Shown here piece after piece: positions 1-7,627 of a stretch of DNA of 21,483 nt; position 1 is the first letter of the stretch, and every line of letters starts with the position of its first letter. Origin of the DNA: Euglena gracilis (Eukaryota > Euglenozoa > Euglenophyceae > Euglenales > Euglenaceae). The DNA lies in contig CAAHFI010365529.1 of assembly GCA_900893395.1 (NCBI GenBank), forward strand, positions 1 through 21,483. The letters are read 5' to 3'. Position numbers and translations under genes: made by a program. The notes under the pieces are model-generated. The model made no database searches, was not told the DNA's origin, and saw nothing but the letters and a program-made list of their open reading frames with translations.

Positions 1-250
1 CAGTCGTATATCACCAGCAAGTACCGAACCAATGAATGGTGTTCACAGTCCGGACAAAAAGGACGGGAAACAAAAATGATGGGGAAAAGGTGTCGTGATG
101 TGCATCTCAGTGAACAGAAGTACTCCACTCAATGTGCACGAACATGAATCAGGATGCGGCGATCTCGGGTTTCTCGATTGTGTTCCATGCAGAATTCTCA
201 CCACCTGCAGGGGAAGTTGAAGTCAATTATAGTCAATTATTAATGACTTA
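1..250. other. Unassigned 5' edge
   Basis: I see no gene, RNA or repeat that I can support here. The sequence is of mixed composition with a short local duplication (GTCAATTATAGTCAATTAT near 221-240) just before the repeat that starts at 251. Confidence 0.5.
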
Positions 251-325
251 GGCGGCCGGATTCACACTTACGCTTTTTTATGTTGATTTGCGCATTTGCG
301 CAAATTCCCGAAATTTTGATTTTGG
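251..325 (+). repeat. Dispersed repeat family G, copy 1
   Basis: The segment begins GGCGGCCGGATTCACACTTA, runs through a T-rich spacer to the palindrome ATTTGCGCATTTGCGCAAAT (286-305), and continues into CGAAATTTTG. The same order of motifs recurs at 5683-5765 (GGCGGACGGATTCGCACTTA, GCGCATTTGCGCAAAT, CGAAATTTTGGGA). Two collinear copies 5.4 kb apart show a dispersed repeat. Its class is unknown, since neither terminal repeats nor a target duplication is clear. The core palindrome links it to the GCGCAAAT palindromes at 0.9-2.7 kb. Confidence 0.6.
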
Positions 326-878
326 CTGTGTAGCCCCAGGGGGTTTCAAAACACGGTGACAACAGAGTGCAGAAAATGAGCGAATTCTGTTTTTGGCGGT
401 GTGACCCCTGGGATTTTGGCAAAAAAATGCTGTTTTTTGGGGGGTATGGAAATGGGCCTCCGCACGTCGAAACCCCCGGGACCCCCCCCCCCGGAGTGAA
501 AAAAACACAAAAAAGCGGCACAGGAAGGGACCTTTACTGCCCTTGTTGCTCTTTTCAGCTGTAATCCCCGGGTGTGCCCAAGCTGTCGGGGGTGTGCATC
601 CTCGGTGTTTGCCGGATTGGTTTGCTTGTGCGCCTTGGTGTGGTGTTTTTGGGTTGTTTGTTAAAGCTCGGGGAGGAAGTGCTGGGGTGTGTGGGAGTGG
701 TGTGACCAGCGGCGGAAGGGACGTTGGGAAGGGAAGGGAAGTGCGGGGTGTTGGGCAAGGGATGTGCAAAAAATGGAGAAGTCGGGTCCGCAGGGAATGA
801 AAGGGACGGGCGTCTGCCACCCCACTTACACCCGGGATCCGCACAACCGAGTTTTTGTGGCAAAGAACCCAGCAGAAG
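326..878. other. Unassigned stretch with G/C runs
   Basis: There is no convincing gene. A C-run lies at about 481-492, flanked by CCCCCGGGACC and CCGGAGTG. A motif of the form TTTTGGC[TG]GTGT[AG][AG]CCCC occurs twice in tandem (about 319-340 and 391-410). From about 590 to 800 the sequence is G/T-rich. Open frames on both strands cross this part but are rich in Pro, Arg and Gly and match nothing I recognise. Confidence 0.4.
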
Positions 879-1038
879 AAGCCCAACCCTTGAAGGGCAA
901 AAAACTGTGTTTATTTGTGCAAATGCCCGCACAAAACATAAGTCTGTTTATTTGCGCATTTGCACAAATAAACATAATTCTGTTTTATTTGCGCATTTGC
1001 GCAAATAAAAAAAGTTTTGCCCTTCAAGGGTTGGGCTT
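879..1038. mobile_element. 160-bp MITE with perfect 24-bp TIRs
   Basis: The ends are perfect inverted repeats of 24 bp: the left starts AAGCCCAACCCTTGAAGGGC (879-902) and the right is its exact complement (1015-1038). The interior holds four repeats of the form TTTATTTGCGCATTTGCGC, alternately oriented, so the whole element folds on itself. No protein is encoded. I could not see a clear target duplication, so the superfamily is open. The size, perfect TIRs and foldback interior fit a young miniature inverted-repeat transposable element. Confidence 0.8.
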
Positions 1039-1042
1039 TAAC

Positions 1043-1169
1043 ACCCATGAACTGACGCCGTCGATAAACGGCGTGACAAAGGGGCTGTGACGGTGCACAC
1101 AGCGAGCCGTCCAGGCACATATTTTTGGCGGTTTGTCACAGCGTTTGTCGGCAGCACAAGCTCATGGGC
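1043..1169. repeat. Foldback segment with internal hairpin
   Basis: CCCATGA (1043-1049) pairs with TCATGGG (1163-1169). Inside is a short perfect hairpin, ACGCCGT-cgataA-ACGGCGT (about 1056-1076). A similar motif, CCGTCGATAACGGC, occurs alone near 11331. The segment directly abuts the 160-bp MITE, so it may be another foldback element or part of a larger composite. Confidence 0.4.
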
Positions 1170-1202
1170 GCAAATGTGCGCACAAACATAATTATATTTA
1201 TT

Positions 1203-1251
1203 TGCGCATTTGTGCCCACCACACAATTGTGTTGGTGGGCGCAAATGCACA
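1203..1251. repeat. 49-bp near-perfect palindrome
   Basis: The sequence reads almost identically on both strands, centred on ACACAATTGTGT, with arms TGCGCATTTGTGCCCACCA and TTGGTGGGCGCAAATGCACA. It belongs to the GCGCAAAT palindrome group of this window, and its CACCA/AATTG centre resembles the palindrome at 2403-2452. Confidence 0.8.
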
Positions 1252-1311
1252 AAAAAAGCAAAAAGAAAGAAGGTGTAACAGAAACACAACTGTTAAACAC
1301 CAGCACCAAAT

Positions 1312-1409
1312 GTGGTTATTTGCGCATTTGCGCGCATCACTTTGTTTCTGGGCGGCAAAGCATTTGCGCCCACAAACAACGTGATGCGCGCAATGCGCAA
1401 ATGAACCAC
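1312..1409. repeat. Long inverted repeat, arms about 35 nt
   Basis: Left arm 1312-1346 (starting GTGGTTATTTGCGCATTTGC) pairs with right arm 1375-1409 (ending GCGCAAATGAACCAC), with only a few single-base differences. The spacer of about 28 nt contains another CATTTGCGCCCAC core. It would form a long hairpin as RNA or cruciform DNA. No coding content is seen. Confidence 0.75.
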
Positions 1410-1580
1410 CAATGGAGAAGTAAAAAGCGACATCACTGGGCCCCGCAACGACCACCTTCAATGCCTTCTGAAGGGGTTCAACCCAAATGACCACACTACC
1501 TTCTCAAACACCAGGTGTTAGGGGGCCAATTCTACCCCAGTGGCAGGTCCCAGGAAAGGTTGAGATAGAGGATCTGCTGA

Positions 1581-2456
1581 AAGTGGTTACGCAGCCCCGC
1601 GATAGCGGTACACGTCGACCGCACCGATTTTAGGGTCCCAAAGGCCCTGCCGCTGGCCCGCGGCTTGGGCTCCGCTGCTGCAGCCACATCAGCTGCTGAT
1701 GCTTCAGCACCCACCCCGCAACCGGGGCGCGAGACTGGGGTGCGACGTGGTGCCAGTGCATGGCAACCAACAGCCGATAGAGATAGCCCTCAAACACCCG
1801 TTATTTTAGGTGCAAGGAAGTTTGAACGTTTACCCTTCGATCAGTTGCATGAAAGCAGCGGTGGGACTCAATCCCCACAAATTATGGGAAAAAACTGGTG
1901 TGTTTGACGTTTTTCAAAGGGAAAATGGTGGATAAAAACCAGAAAACAGACTCCGGCCTGACGCATCCCGGGTATTTCAGGTGCCAAATTTTCATTTCTT
2001 GTAACGCAGGACTGTTGCAGAAAAGGTGTCGAACAGTCACAGATTGTTGCACGTCATCAATTCATTACATTTAATGCCAAACGGATGACGCCAAAGGAAC
2101 AGGCCGTGTGGGCCGGGAACAGCAGTACAAACTGTGCACACGCAAGGCAGGCAAATTTTGGCCAGTCAGATGCCGTGTTCAAGTGAACATTACACACAAT
2201 CTCTCACCACAAATTTCATCACCACGTAAAGGTGGTGCAAACCAATGGTTGGCGTGTGGAATTGCGTTTGCCAGCTGTCACAGAGGAGGAGATGGTATCA
2301 CATGAGGATGGTTTGTGCAATGGGAGGCAACAAACAACATGTCTGTGTGTTAAGCACATTGATGAGGACCATGACTCTACGAGGTTTTTGAACGTGATGG
2401 ACGTGTTGGTGCGCGCAATTGCGCAAATAAGCACAATTACACGCACCAACACTTAA
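1581..2456 (+). pseudogene. Possible decayed, unrecognised coding region
   Basis: One plus-strand frame stays nearly open for 292 codons: it holds three TGA codons and no TAA or TAG, then closes on TAA. Random sequence of this composition would give roughly 13-14 stops. An Ala/Ser/Pro-rich N-terminal part is followed by stretches that look globular (for example VILGARKFERLPFDQLHES near 1800-1860, MTPKEQAVWAGN near 2090-2125 and WRVELRLPAVTEEEM near 2248-2294). I recognise no domain. The end of the frame runs into the palindrome at 2403, so the true coding part, if real, probably ends earlier. Alternatives are an old unclassified transposase, an exon series with introns, or chance. No function can be given. 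Confidence 0.3.
2403..2452. repeat. 50-bp palindrome, GTGTTGGTGCG arms
   Basis: GTGTTGGTGCGCGCAATTG (2403-2421) pairs with CACAATTACACGCACCAACAC (2432-2452), with GCGCAAATAAG as the loop. It is structurally like the palindrome at 1203-1251 and shares the CACCAACAC and GCGCAAAT elements. Confidence 0.75.
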
Positions 2457-2514
2457 TTAATAGCTTCAAAAATGATGCGTTTGACCGAGCTTTGGCGCAC
2501 ACAAACAAAGTTTG

Positions 2515-2740
2515 TTTATGTGCGCAAATGCGCGCAGCAACACATATCAGTTATGCTAGTTTCTAAGATGTTTATTTGCGCATTTGCGCACATAACCAAA
2601 TTTGTTTGTAGGCTCAAATGCGCCCAAAACATGTCATTTTGCATTCAACATTTCGTTTTTATTTGCGCAAATGCTCCCATAAACATAAATTTTTATTTGC
2701 GCAAATGCGCGTACAAACACACATCAGTTTGCATGACGGC
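2515..2740. repeat. Cluster of GCGCAAATGCGC repeats
   Basis: There are five occurrences of a GCGCAAAT or ATTTGCGC core within 225 bp, each next to TTTGTTTATG, TTTATTT or ACAAACA sequence. A direct repeat of about 37 bp is visible: GCGCAAATGCGCGCAGCAAC onward (2523-2557) and GCGCAAATGCGCGTACAAAC onward (2699-2735), each running into ACATCAGTT or a close variant. The cluster looks like tandemly grown or nested copies of the foldback family seen at 0.9-1.4 kb. Confidence 0.7.
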
Positions 2741-2927
2741 TGGCTGACTTAGTCTATAGTGTGTGATGCAATGGGGCTCAGTATGTTTTACCGGCGGCTG
2801 TAGAACCCAGTTCAAGCCAGCACGTCAGCACCAATTCCAAGTGTTGTAACAGCGGGGTGTGTGCTTCTCACCTGTTTCACATCCAAGAGTACCAGTCTCA
2901 CCCTGGGCCGTATTCAGGCACCTATAG

Positions 2928-3062
2928 CTAAAATGGCCTAAAATGGCCTAAAATGGCCTAAAATGGCCTAAAATGGCCTAAAATGACTTTTTGACCCCCT
3001 ATAGGTGGGGGTCCCAAAAAGGCCTAAAATGGCCTAAAATGGCCTAAAATGGCCTAAAATGG
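2928..3062 (+). repeat. AAAATGGCCT tandem repeats, left end
   Basis: Six or so 10-bp units of AAAATGGCCT (2930-2987) are followed by CTATAGGTGGGGGTCCC, then about four more units (3021-3060). The first block is bounded by CACCTATAG and CTATAGGTG, so it is a small inverted-repeat unit within the larger element. The units are nearly identical, which indicates recent expansion or homogenisation. Confidence 0.9.
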
Positions 3063-3369
3063 GAAAATTCTGTTGCACAACATTTTTTTTTGTGAACAAC
3101 TGAAGGCATTCAGGCAATGACTTTCGGTGTCTTCTGTTAATGTGGACGGCGAACAGTGGATTTGGTGAAGGAGAACAGCCCCACAAGGCCCATTTTATTT
3201 ATCCCAACTAATAATAGTATTAGTCCAAACCCCAGTCCCCAACCTTTTTTGGTAGCTGAATTTTGAAGGTTTGGACAGCTGTATTTTTTGTACTCCCATG
3301 TCTGTTTCGCAAATAATGAAACAGTGCAAGTTTTGGGGCATGGGGAAAAAAACAAAAAATATGAAAGAT

Positions 3370-4015
3370 GTTGGAACCATCTAAATTGAAATATAATAAT
3401 AGTATGATTATAAATTTATAAATCTAATAATAAATTTTTATTTTGAAAACAAATTTTAATTTAATAATAAGAAAATTTATGAATAGATGTTTTATTGTTG
3501 GAAGAAATTCTATATATTTAATGTGGATATTAATGTGGGTGTTTTATCATCAATTTTATTAATGTATTTTCTATATTTATATAAATTTATTGTTATCAAT
3601 TTTTAATCGTAGAAACCATTCTATTTAATGTGATGTTTTTATAACATAAATTATAACTGTTTTTTTTACACAATTTTAGTGATAAAATATAAATATAGTT
3701 AAATTTTTGAAATATATTAAATATATTGAGTAAATAATATTGATATAGTATGTAATTGTACAATAATAATTATTAATACTACTTTAAATCACATTATTAA
3801 TGAAAATCTTAATAATTATTTTTAAATATTTATCATAATAATAAAATGAATGATACACAACAATTTATAATGGTACTAACTATAATGATGCTATGACTTT
3901 TTTTCTAAATATATTAATGATTTTTTTATATGTATAGAAGAATTGATTTTTTATGTATTGGTTATATCAAATGATATATCATGGTGATTGTATGCAGTTC
4001 GTATTTCTATTATTA
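3370..4015. other. AT-rich island inside the hAT-like element
   Basis: About 650 bp is made almost wholly of A and T (long runs such as AATAATAATTATTAATAC), against a much more GC-rich surrounding. No open frame of note, tRNA or organelle gene is visible. It could be cargo, an organellar insertion or a diverged AT-rich repeat; the sequence does not decide. The segment just before it (3063-3369) is ordinary composition with no gene. Confidence 0.7.
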
Positions 4016-4057
4016 TCTCCTATTCATGAACGTGTTCGGAGGATTTTCTTTCTAGTA

Positions 4058-4509
4058 ACCCCCCCCCAAAAATAAGACCCAGGTCTTATTTTTGGGTTCG
4101 TTGCTGGAAACCTCCAGGGGGGGTCTTATTTTTGGGGGTCTTATTTTTGGAATTTTTTCTTGACCGACCCGGGCCCGAAAAAAAACATCATTTTTCAGGT
4201 TCCCAAAACACTAAAAATTTTCCTTCGGCGCTTCGCGCCATGTGTAAATTTGTGTAAGTTGACATTTAGCATGTTTTTTGCACTTCAAGAATCTGAAATT
4301 TTTTGAAATTTCATCATTTTTTGTGTGAAATTTGGGTTTTTGGCAATTTCTCAGGGAAAAAATTTCACGTCCCCGGCGCTTCGCGCCGTCAGGGGGGTCT
4401 TATTTATGGGGGGGGGTCTTATTTTTGGATTTTTGCTCGATCGCCCAGGGGGGGGGTCTTATTTTTGGGGCTTCTTATTTTTGGGGGGGTCTTTATTTTT
4501 GGGGGGGGT
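4058..4509. mobile_element. MITE family A copy 1, TA TSD, C/G-run ends
   Basis: The left end is ACCCCCCCCC followed by AAAAATAAGACC. The right end is its complement, GTCTTTATTTTTGGGGGGGGT. TA lies directly outside both ends (4056-4057 and 4510-4511). The interior repeats GGGGTCTTATTTTTGGGG several times and contains two GGCGCTTCGCGCC hairpins (4227-4239, 4375-4387). A second, collinear copy lies at 8090-8501. The TA duplication points to a Tc1/mariner-type transposase acting in trans. The open frames across it are Gly/Phe-rich products of the repeats, not genes. It is nested within the 2.9-5.1 kb element. Confidence 0.8.
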
Positions 4510-4511
4510 TA

Positions 4512-4985
4512 TATTAAGTTTTCCCCAAAAGGGGAAAACAAGCACAGAGGAGAGGAATTGTTCTCAGCTTTGCCCTTTGATCTCTGCCATCCTCTCTCAT
4601 TTATTTGGGCCCAAAAAAGGCCCAAGTGGCTGAAACAATGTCAAAATCAAATTGTTTCACCAGGTAACAGAATCCCGCAAAATGGTGTAGATTTCACAAA
4701 ATACAAAACACTTGGAGCGTTTTTGGTAACTCAACTAAAAAAAAACTTTTAATATTTGTCCAACGTTTTTTTTTTCTGAAAAATCTTCACTGCCTAAATT
4801 CTTGCTGTTCAGAATACGGTATGAATTAAGATTTGTTGAGCTTCCCATGGTTTTTGATCCAGTGTTCATGAATTTTGCATGCTTTTTTGGATGTACATTT
4901 GTGATTACTGAATAAGAGAAGGTTTGCCGCACATTATGATACAGTTTTCGGACAAAAATGACGCAAAATTATGATTTTCAGAACC
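4512..4985. other. Interior of hAT-like element, no gene seen
   Basis: The sequence is of ordinary complexity with a short hairpin TTTGGGCCCAAAAAAGGCCCAAG near 4604-4626 and no convincing reading frame. A 149-codon frame that ends here begins in the MITE repeats and has no recognisable domain. Confidence 0.5.
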
Positions 4986-4987
4986 CC

Positions 4988-5056
4988 ACCTATTACCTTA
5001 AAATGGCCTAAAATGGCCTAAAATGGCCTAAAATGACCTAAAATGGCCTAAAATGG
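4988..5056 (+). repeat. AAAATGGCCT tandem repeats, right end
   Basis: Five or so AAAATGGCCT units (one reads AAAATGACCT) sit between CCCACCTATTACC and the right terminus CTATAGGTGCCTG of the hAT-like element. They match the array at its left end in unit and orientation. Confidence 0.9.
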
Positions 5057-5137
5057 GAAATTTTTGGGCTTGACTATAGGTGCCTGGCCCTATTCACGTC
5101 ACCTGGTAAGCAGCATGCACACCAAACCACCTGGGGT

Positions 5138-5230
5138 TACCTCCCCCCCCCTTGTCCAACGACGGGGCTTGACTAACGACCAAACCCCCCGGTCAGAGAC
5201 GATCTTTTTGTATACGATGTTGGTTCGGCC
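5138..5230. repeat. MITE family B, partial copy
   Basis: TACCTCCCCCCCCCTTGTCC followed by AACGAC, then CAAACCCCCCGGTCAGAGACGA, matches the left half of the family B elements at 5831 and 16395. The opposite terminus is not recognisable. Beyond it (5231-5310) are degenerate GGCCTAAAATGACC-type repeats. Confidence 0.6.
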
Positions 5231-5310
5231 AAAATTGCTAAAAGTTGGCTAAAAACAGTGAAAAATACCAAAAATGGCCTAAAATGACCAAGGATGGCCA
5301 AAAGTGCCCA

Positions 5311-5680
5311 AAAAGTTGCATTTGTCCCTTTGAAAGAAAAATGATGATAAACAATCATAACGATAAATAAGAATAATAACTATAATAAATCATTATTTCA
5401 AGGAACAAAATTCTTGAAATACAAAACAAACCACTAGCAATATTTTTTCCGCCGATCCGGCATCGTCGGAAGAAAATCCGTAAAGAATGGTCAAATCTCA
5501 CATACCATGAAACGCCGGTAAAAACTTTCTTCCAGCGAACAAAACTTCCAACAAATGGATTCCATTAAAATAAAGAACCCCTTCAAACCAGCAAGCAATC
5601 TCCATCCCCTGGGACACAGCTGTCAGCCTGGAAGCGATTCCTCAGTGAGCTGTCCCCCCCAAGTCTGAGACCCTCATACT
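5311..5680. other. Unassigned, A-rich
   Basis: There is no gene I can support. The stretch is A-rich with an ATGATAAACAATCATAACGAT type low-complexity start. It lies between degenerate GGCC/AAAAT repeats and the family G repeat. Confidence 0.5.
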
Positions 5681-5682
5681 TT

Positions 5683-5765
5683 GGCGGACGGATTCGCACT
5701 TAAGGGTTTTTTCTTTGAAATGGGCGCATTTGCGCAAATTTACATTTTTTACGAAATTTTGGGAC
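5683..5765 (+). repeat. Dispersed repeat family G, copy 2
   Basis: GGCGGACGGATTCGCACTTA, a T-rich spacer, GCGCATTTGCGCAAAT and CGAAATTTTGGGA occur in the same order as at 251-325. Confidence 0.6.
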
Positions 5766-5830
5766 CCTGTACCCAGACACACAGAAAACAGTTTATGAAC
5801 TGTGACACCCCCTCAGTTGTAGGGGATGTA

Positions 5831-5951
5831 CCCCCCCCCCTTGTCCAACAACCACTAATGTTTCGTCTCTGACCGGGGGGGGGCGGTCGCTAAAATGGCC
5901 AATGTTCGTCTCCGACCAGGGGGGGGGTGGTCGTTGTACAAGCGGGGTGGA
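5831..5951. mobile_element. MITE family B, copy 2
   Basis: The left end, a run of ten C then TTGTCCAACAACCAC, is the imperfect complement of the right end GTGGTCGTTGTACAAGCGGGG. TA precedes the left end. Two inverted internal units resemble GTCTCTGACCGGGGGGGGGCGGTCG. The same sequence, as GTCCAACGACCACCCCCC then GGTCAGAGGAC, makes up the copy at 16395-16797. Confidence 0.7.
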
Positions 5952-5984
5952 CCCAAGTCGGAGGAAAATTTACCATATGGGGGG

Positions 5985-6245
5985 TATATGGCCATTTTTG
6001 GGCTGTTTTTGGCCATTTATGCTATTTCTTGACTACAGTTGGCCATTTTTGGCCATTTTTGGACATTTTTGGGCGCTTTGGGAATTTTTAGGCATTTTTG
6101 ACCGCTTTTCGCCATGTTTGGTCGCTTTTGGCCAATTTTGACAACTGTTGGCCACACTTTGGCCCCTTTGCCCATTTTTGGCCACTTTAGGCTGTTTTTG
6201 GTTACTTTTGGCCATTTTTGCTTTACTTTTTTGCCATTTTTTTGC
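5985..6245 (+). repeat. Degenerate TTTTTGGCCA tandem repeats
   Basis: About 25 diverged units of a roughly 10-bp motif (TTTTTGGCCA, with variants such as TTTTTGGGCG and CTTTTGGTCG) run in tandem. Translation gives the Lys/Gln/Pro-rich or Phe/Gly-rich frames on each strand, which should not be read as genes. On the complement the unit is TGGCCAAAAA, related to the AAAATGGCCT array of the 2.9-5.1 kb element. Confidence 0.85.
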
Positions 6246-6598
6246 ATTTAACATCAAAGCTTGAATTTTCAAGGTCGCTTTTCTGCTCCACCTGCCAGGA
6301 AGGAGGAGGAATTCTACATTCTTTTGCCAAACCATGGAGCCCCGGGGGGTGTCTACATTTGGGTGTTCACCATTGTTGCAAATTGGATATTTCCCCCACA
6401 GACGGTTACCCAGCCTCACGCCGGGTATTCCGGAGGTGGCACGCAGCAGCCAACGCCCAGCCCTCAGAAACGCCTGGCCCTGTGCCTTCCCGCCAGCGAC
6501 CAAGCTTCTCTGTGAACTCCGTTCCGTCTCGCACTGTTGCACACACCGCTCCTCGCCCCGCATCGCCAGCAGGATTCTCTTTACGGAAGGTCACCCCG
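6246..6598. other. Unassigned, moderate GC
   Basis: Overlapping frames of 84-176 codons exist on both strands, but they disagree in phase and are partly built on the preceding tandem repeat. The sequence between 6400 and 6590 is not repetitive within the window. I recognise no domain. Confidence 0.4.
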
Positions 6599-6655
6599 CC
6601 CCCCCCCCCCATTGGTGTCGGGTTCCAGCCAGCAGCAGCCTTTTTCAGCCCCGCC
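6599..6655 (-). repeat. Family H G/C-run-bounded repeat, inverted copy
   Basis: On the minus strand it reads GGCTGAAAAAGGCTGCTGCT then GGCTGGAACCC, bounded by C/G runs. The same core, (G)GCTGGAAAAAGGCTGCTGGCTGG, occurs near 6961, 13452, 13980, 15478, 16848 and 19612. Confidence 0.6.
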
Positions 6656-6659
6656 CCCA

Positions 6660-6936
6660 CCCGCCATCGATGAATTTTAAATTATTAATTATTAGTTATT
6701 ATTAATTATTTTCCAGGTGTCCAAAGGGCGGCCGGATGGTAACCGGATCCTTGGCTCTCGGGGTGCAAACCTGGGTCAAAAATGGTAAAAAAATGGGTTG
6801 GATTTCGGCTGGCCAGGGTTCAAAAAATCGATTTTTTGCATAATTGGCATTTTTTTTGGACATTTTTGCAGTTTTTTTTTGGTATCTGGTTCGACCACCC
6901 CAGCTGGGGCCCGGTTCCTGCTGGATTCCCATGGGG
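6660..6936. other. Unassigned, includes short AT run
   Basis: A pure A/T patch lies at 6670-6712 and a T-rich stretch at about 6825-6882 (TTTTTTTGGACATTTTTGCAG). No gene is recognised. Confidence 0.5.
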
Positions 6937-7014
6937 GGGGGAGGGTGGTGGAGGGGGGGCATCCAGCAGCAGCCTTAGCCAGGATAAACTTCCAGCCTCT
7001 GAGCTGGACCCCCC
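6937..7014 (-). repeat. Family H repeat, inverted copy 2
   Basis: Between a G-run and a C-run it contains CATCCAGCAGCAGCCTTAGC and CCAGCCTCTGAGCTGGACC. The complement matches the copy at 13438-13505 (AGCTCAGAGGC, then GGAAA, then CTGGCTGAGCCCCC). It directly abuts the TIR of the element that starts at 7015. Confidence 0.6.
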
Positions 7015-7427
7015 CAGGGTTTGATATAAGGAGGGCGTACATGGTTTAGGTGGGGGTGCCCCCCCCCCCCCCCCCCCCCCTGGCCCGCGGGGGGGGGTCC
7101 GGACCACCCCCCACCTGCCAGGGGGGTCCGGACCGACCCTGGGGGGGTACCCGGGACACCCCCAAAAAAGGGTCATTTTTTCGTCCGGCGCTTTGCGCTG
7201 AATTTTTTTGCATTTTTGGCAAATTTTTGCCCAAAAGTGCCCAAAATGGCACTTTTGGTCGTTTTGGGGGGCCAAAATTTTCTGCGAGAAGTGCCGGGCC
7301 GAAAATCGGTCACCCAGACTGCGCCACTGTTTAGGTGGGGGGTGTCCCCCCCCCACCCCCCCCCCCCCTGGGCCCGCAGGGGGGGGTCCGGACCACCCCC
7401 CCCCCACCTGTCCTTATATCGAACCTG
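7015..7427. mobile_element. 413-bp TIR element, family D copy 1
   Basis: CAGGGTTTGATATAAGG (7015-7031) is inverted at CCTTATATCGAACCTG (7412-7427), one mismatch and a one-base gap. Inside is a duplicated unit, GTTTAGGTGGGGGTG, a C-run, GGCCCGCGGGGGG, TCCGGACCACCCCC, CACCTG (7046-7122 and 7330-7410). Between the units lies a GGCGCTTTGCGC hairpin (7187-7199) with TTTTTGGCAAA-type flanks. Outside both ends is CCCCCC, which may hide a target duplication. The CAGG start suggests hAT but no clear 8-bp duplication can be read. It contains a run of 22 C (7059-7080). The Gly/Pro-rich frames here are artefacts of the repeats. Confidence 0.65.
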
Positions 7428-7518
7428 CCCCCCGCCCCCCCGCCCAGCTCAGGGTCACTTGGCGATGCCCTGCCCATAGACCCAGGGGGGTTTGGGCAGG
7501 GGCAGGAAGATATTCCAG

Positions 7519-7558
7519 TCCGGAATAAACCATAAAAAACCGGAATAACCGGAATAAA
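7519..7558 (+). repeat. hAT subterminal CCGGAATAA repeats, left
   Basis: Three copies of CCGGAATAA lie just inside the left TIR. Related ones lie inside the right TIR at 9153-9206. Short repeated subterminal motifs are common transposase-binding sites in hAT elements, so the role is inferred by analogy. Confidence 0.7.
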
Positions 7559-7627
7559 AGTGCCAGCCAATGGCATGAAACTTCTGCAAGGCACAAAGGC
7601 AATGAAGGTGAAATTTGGCGCATTTTC

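Larger units (their letters stand above)
2907..5094. mobile_element. Non-autonomous hAT-like element with 8-bp TSD
   Basis: The left end CAGGCACCTATAG (2915-2927) is the exact complement of the right end CTATAGGTGCCTG (5074-5086). Immediately outside are GCCGTATT (2907-2914) and GCCCTATT (5087-5094), an 8-bp direct repeat matching at seven positions. TIRs beginning CA(G)G and 8-bp target duplications are the hallmark of hAT transposons. The 2172-bp interior shows no transposase. It has AAAATGGCCT tandem arrays near both ends, an AT-rich island and a nested MITE at 4058-4509. The subterminal arrays are in direct, not inverted, orientation, which is unusual. A weaker alternative is two separate small CACCTATAG-bounded repeats, but the matching flanks favour one insertion. 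Confidence 0.72.

Noticed and set aside
6017-6563. 176-codon minus-strand frame rich in Lys, Gln and Pro
   Set aside because: Its C-terminal half is the translation of the degenerate TGGCCAAAAA tandem repeat.
6820-7594. Gly/Pro-rich frames over 7.0-7.5 kb
   Set aside because: They are products of the G/C runs and duplicated units of the family D element.
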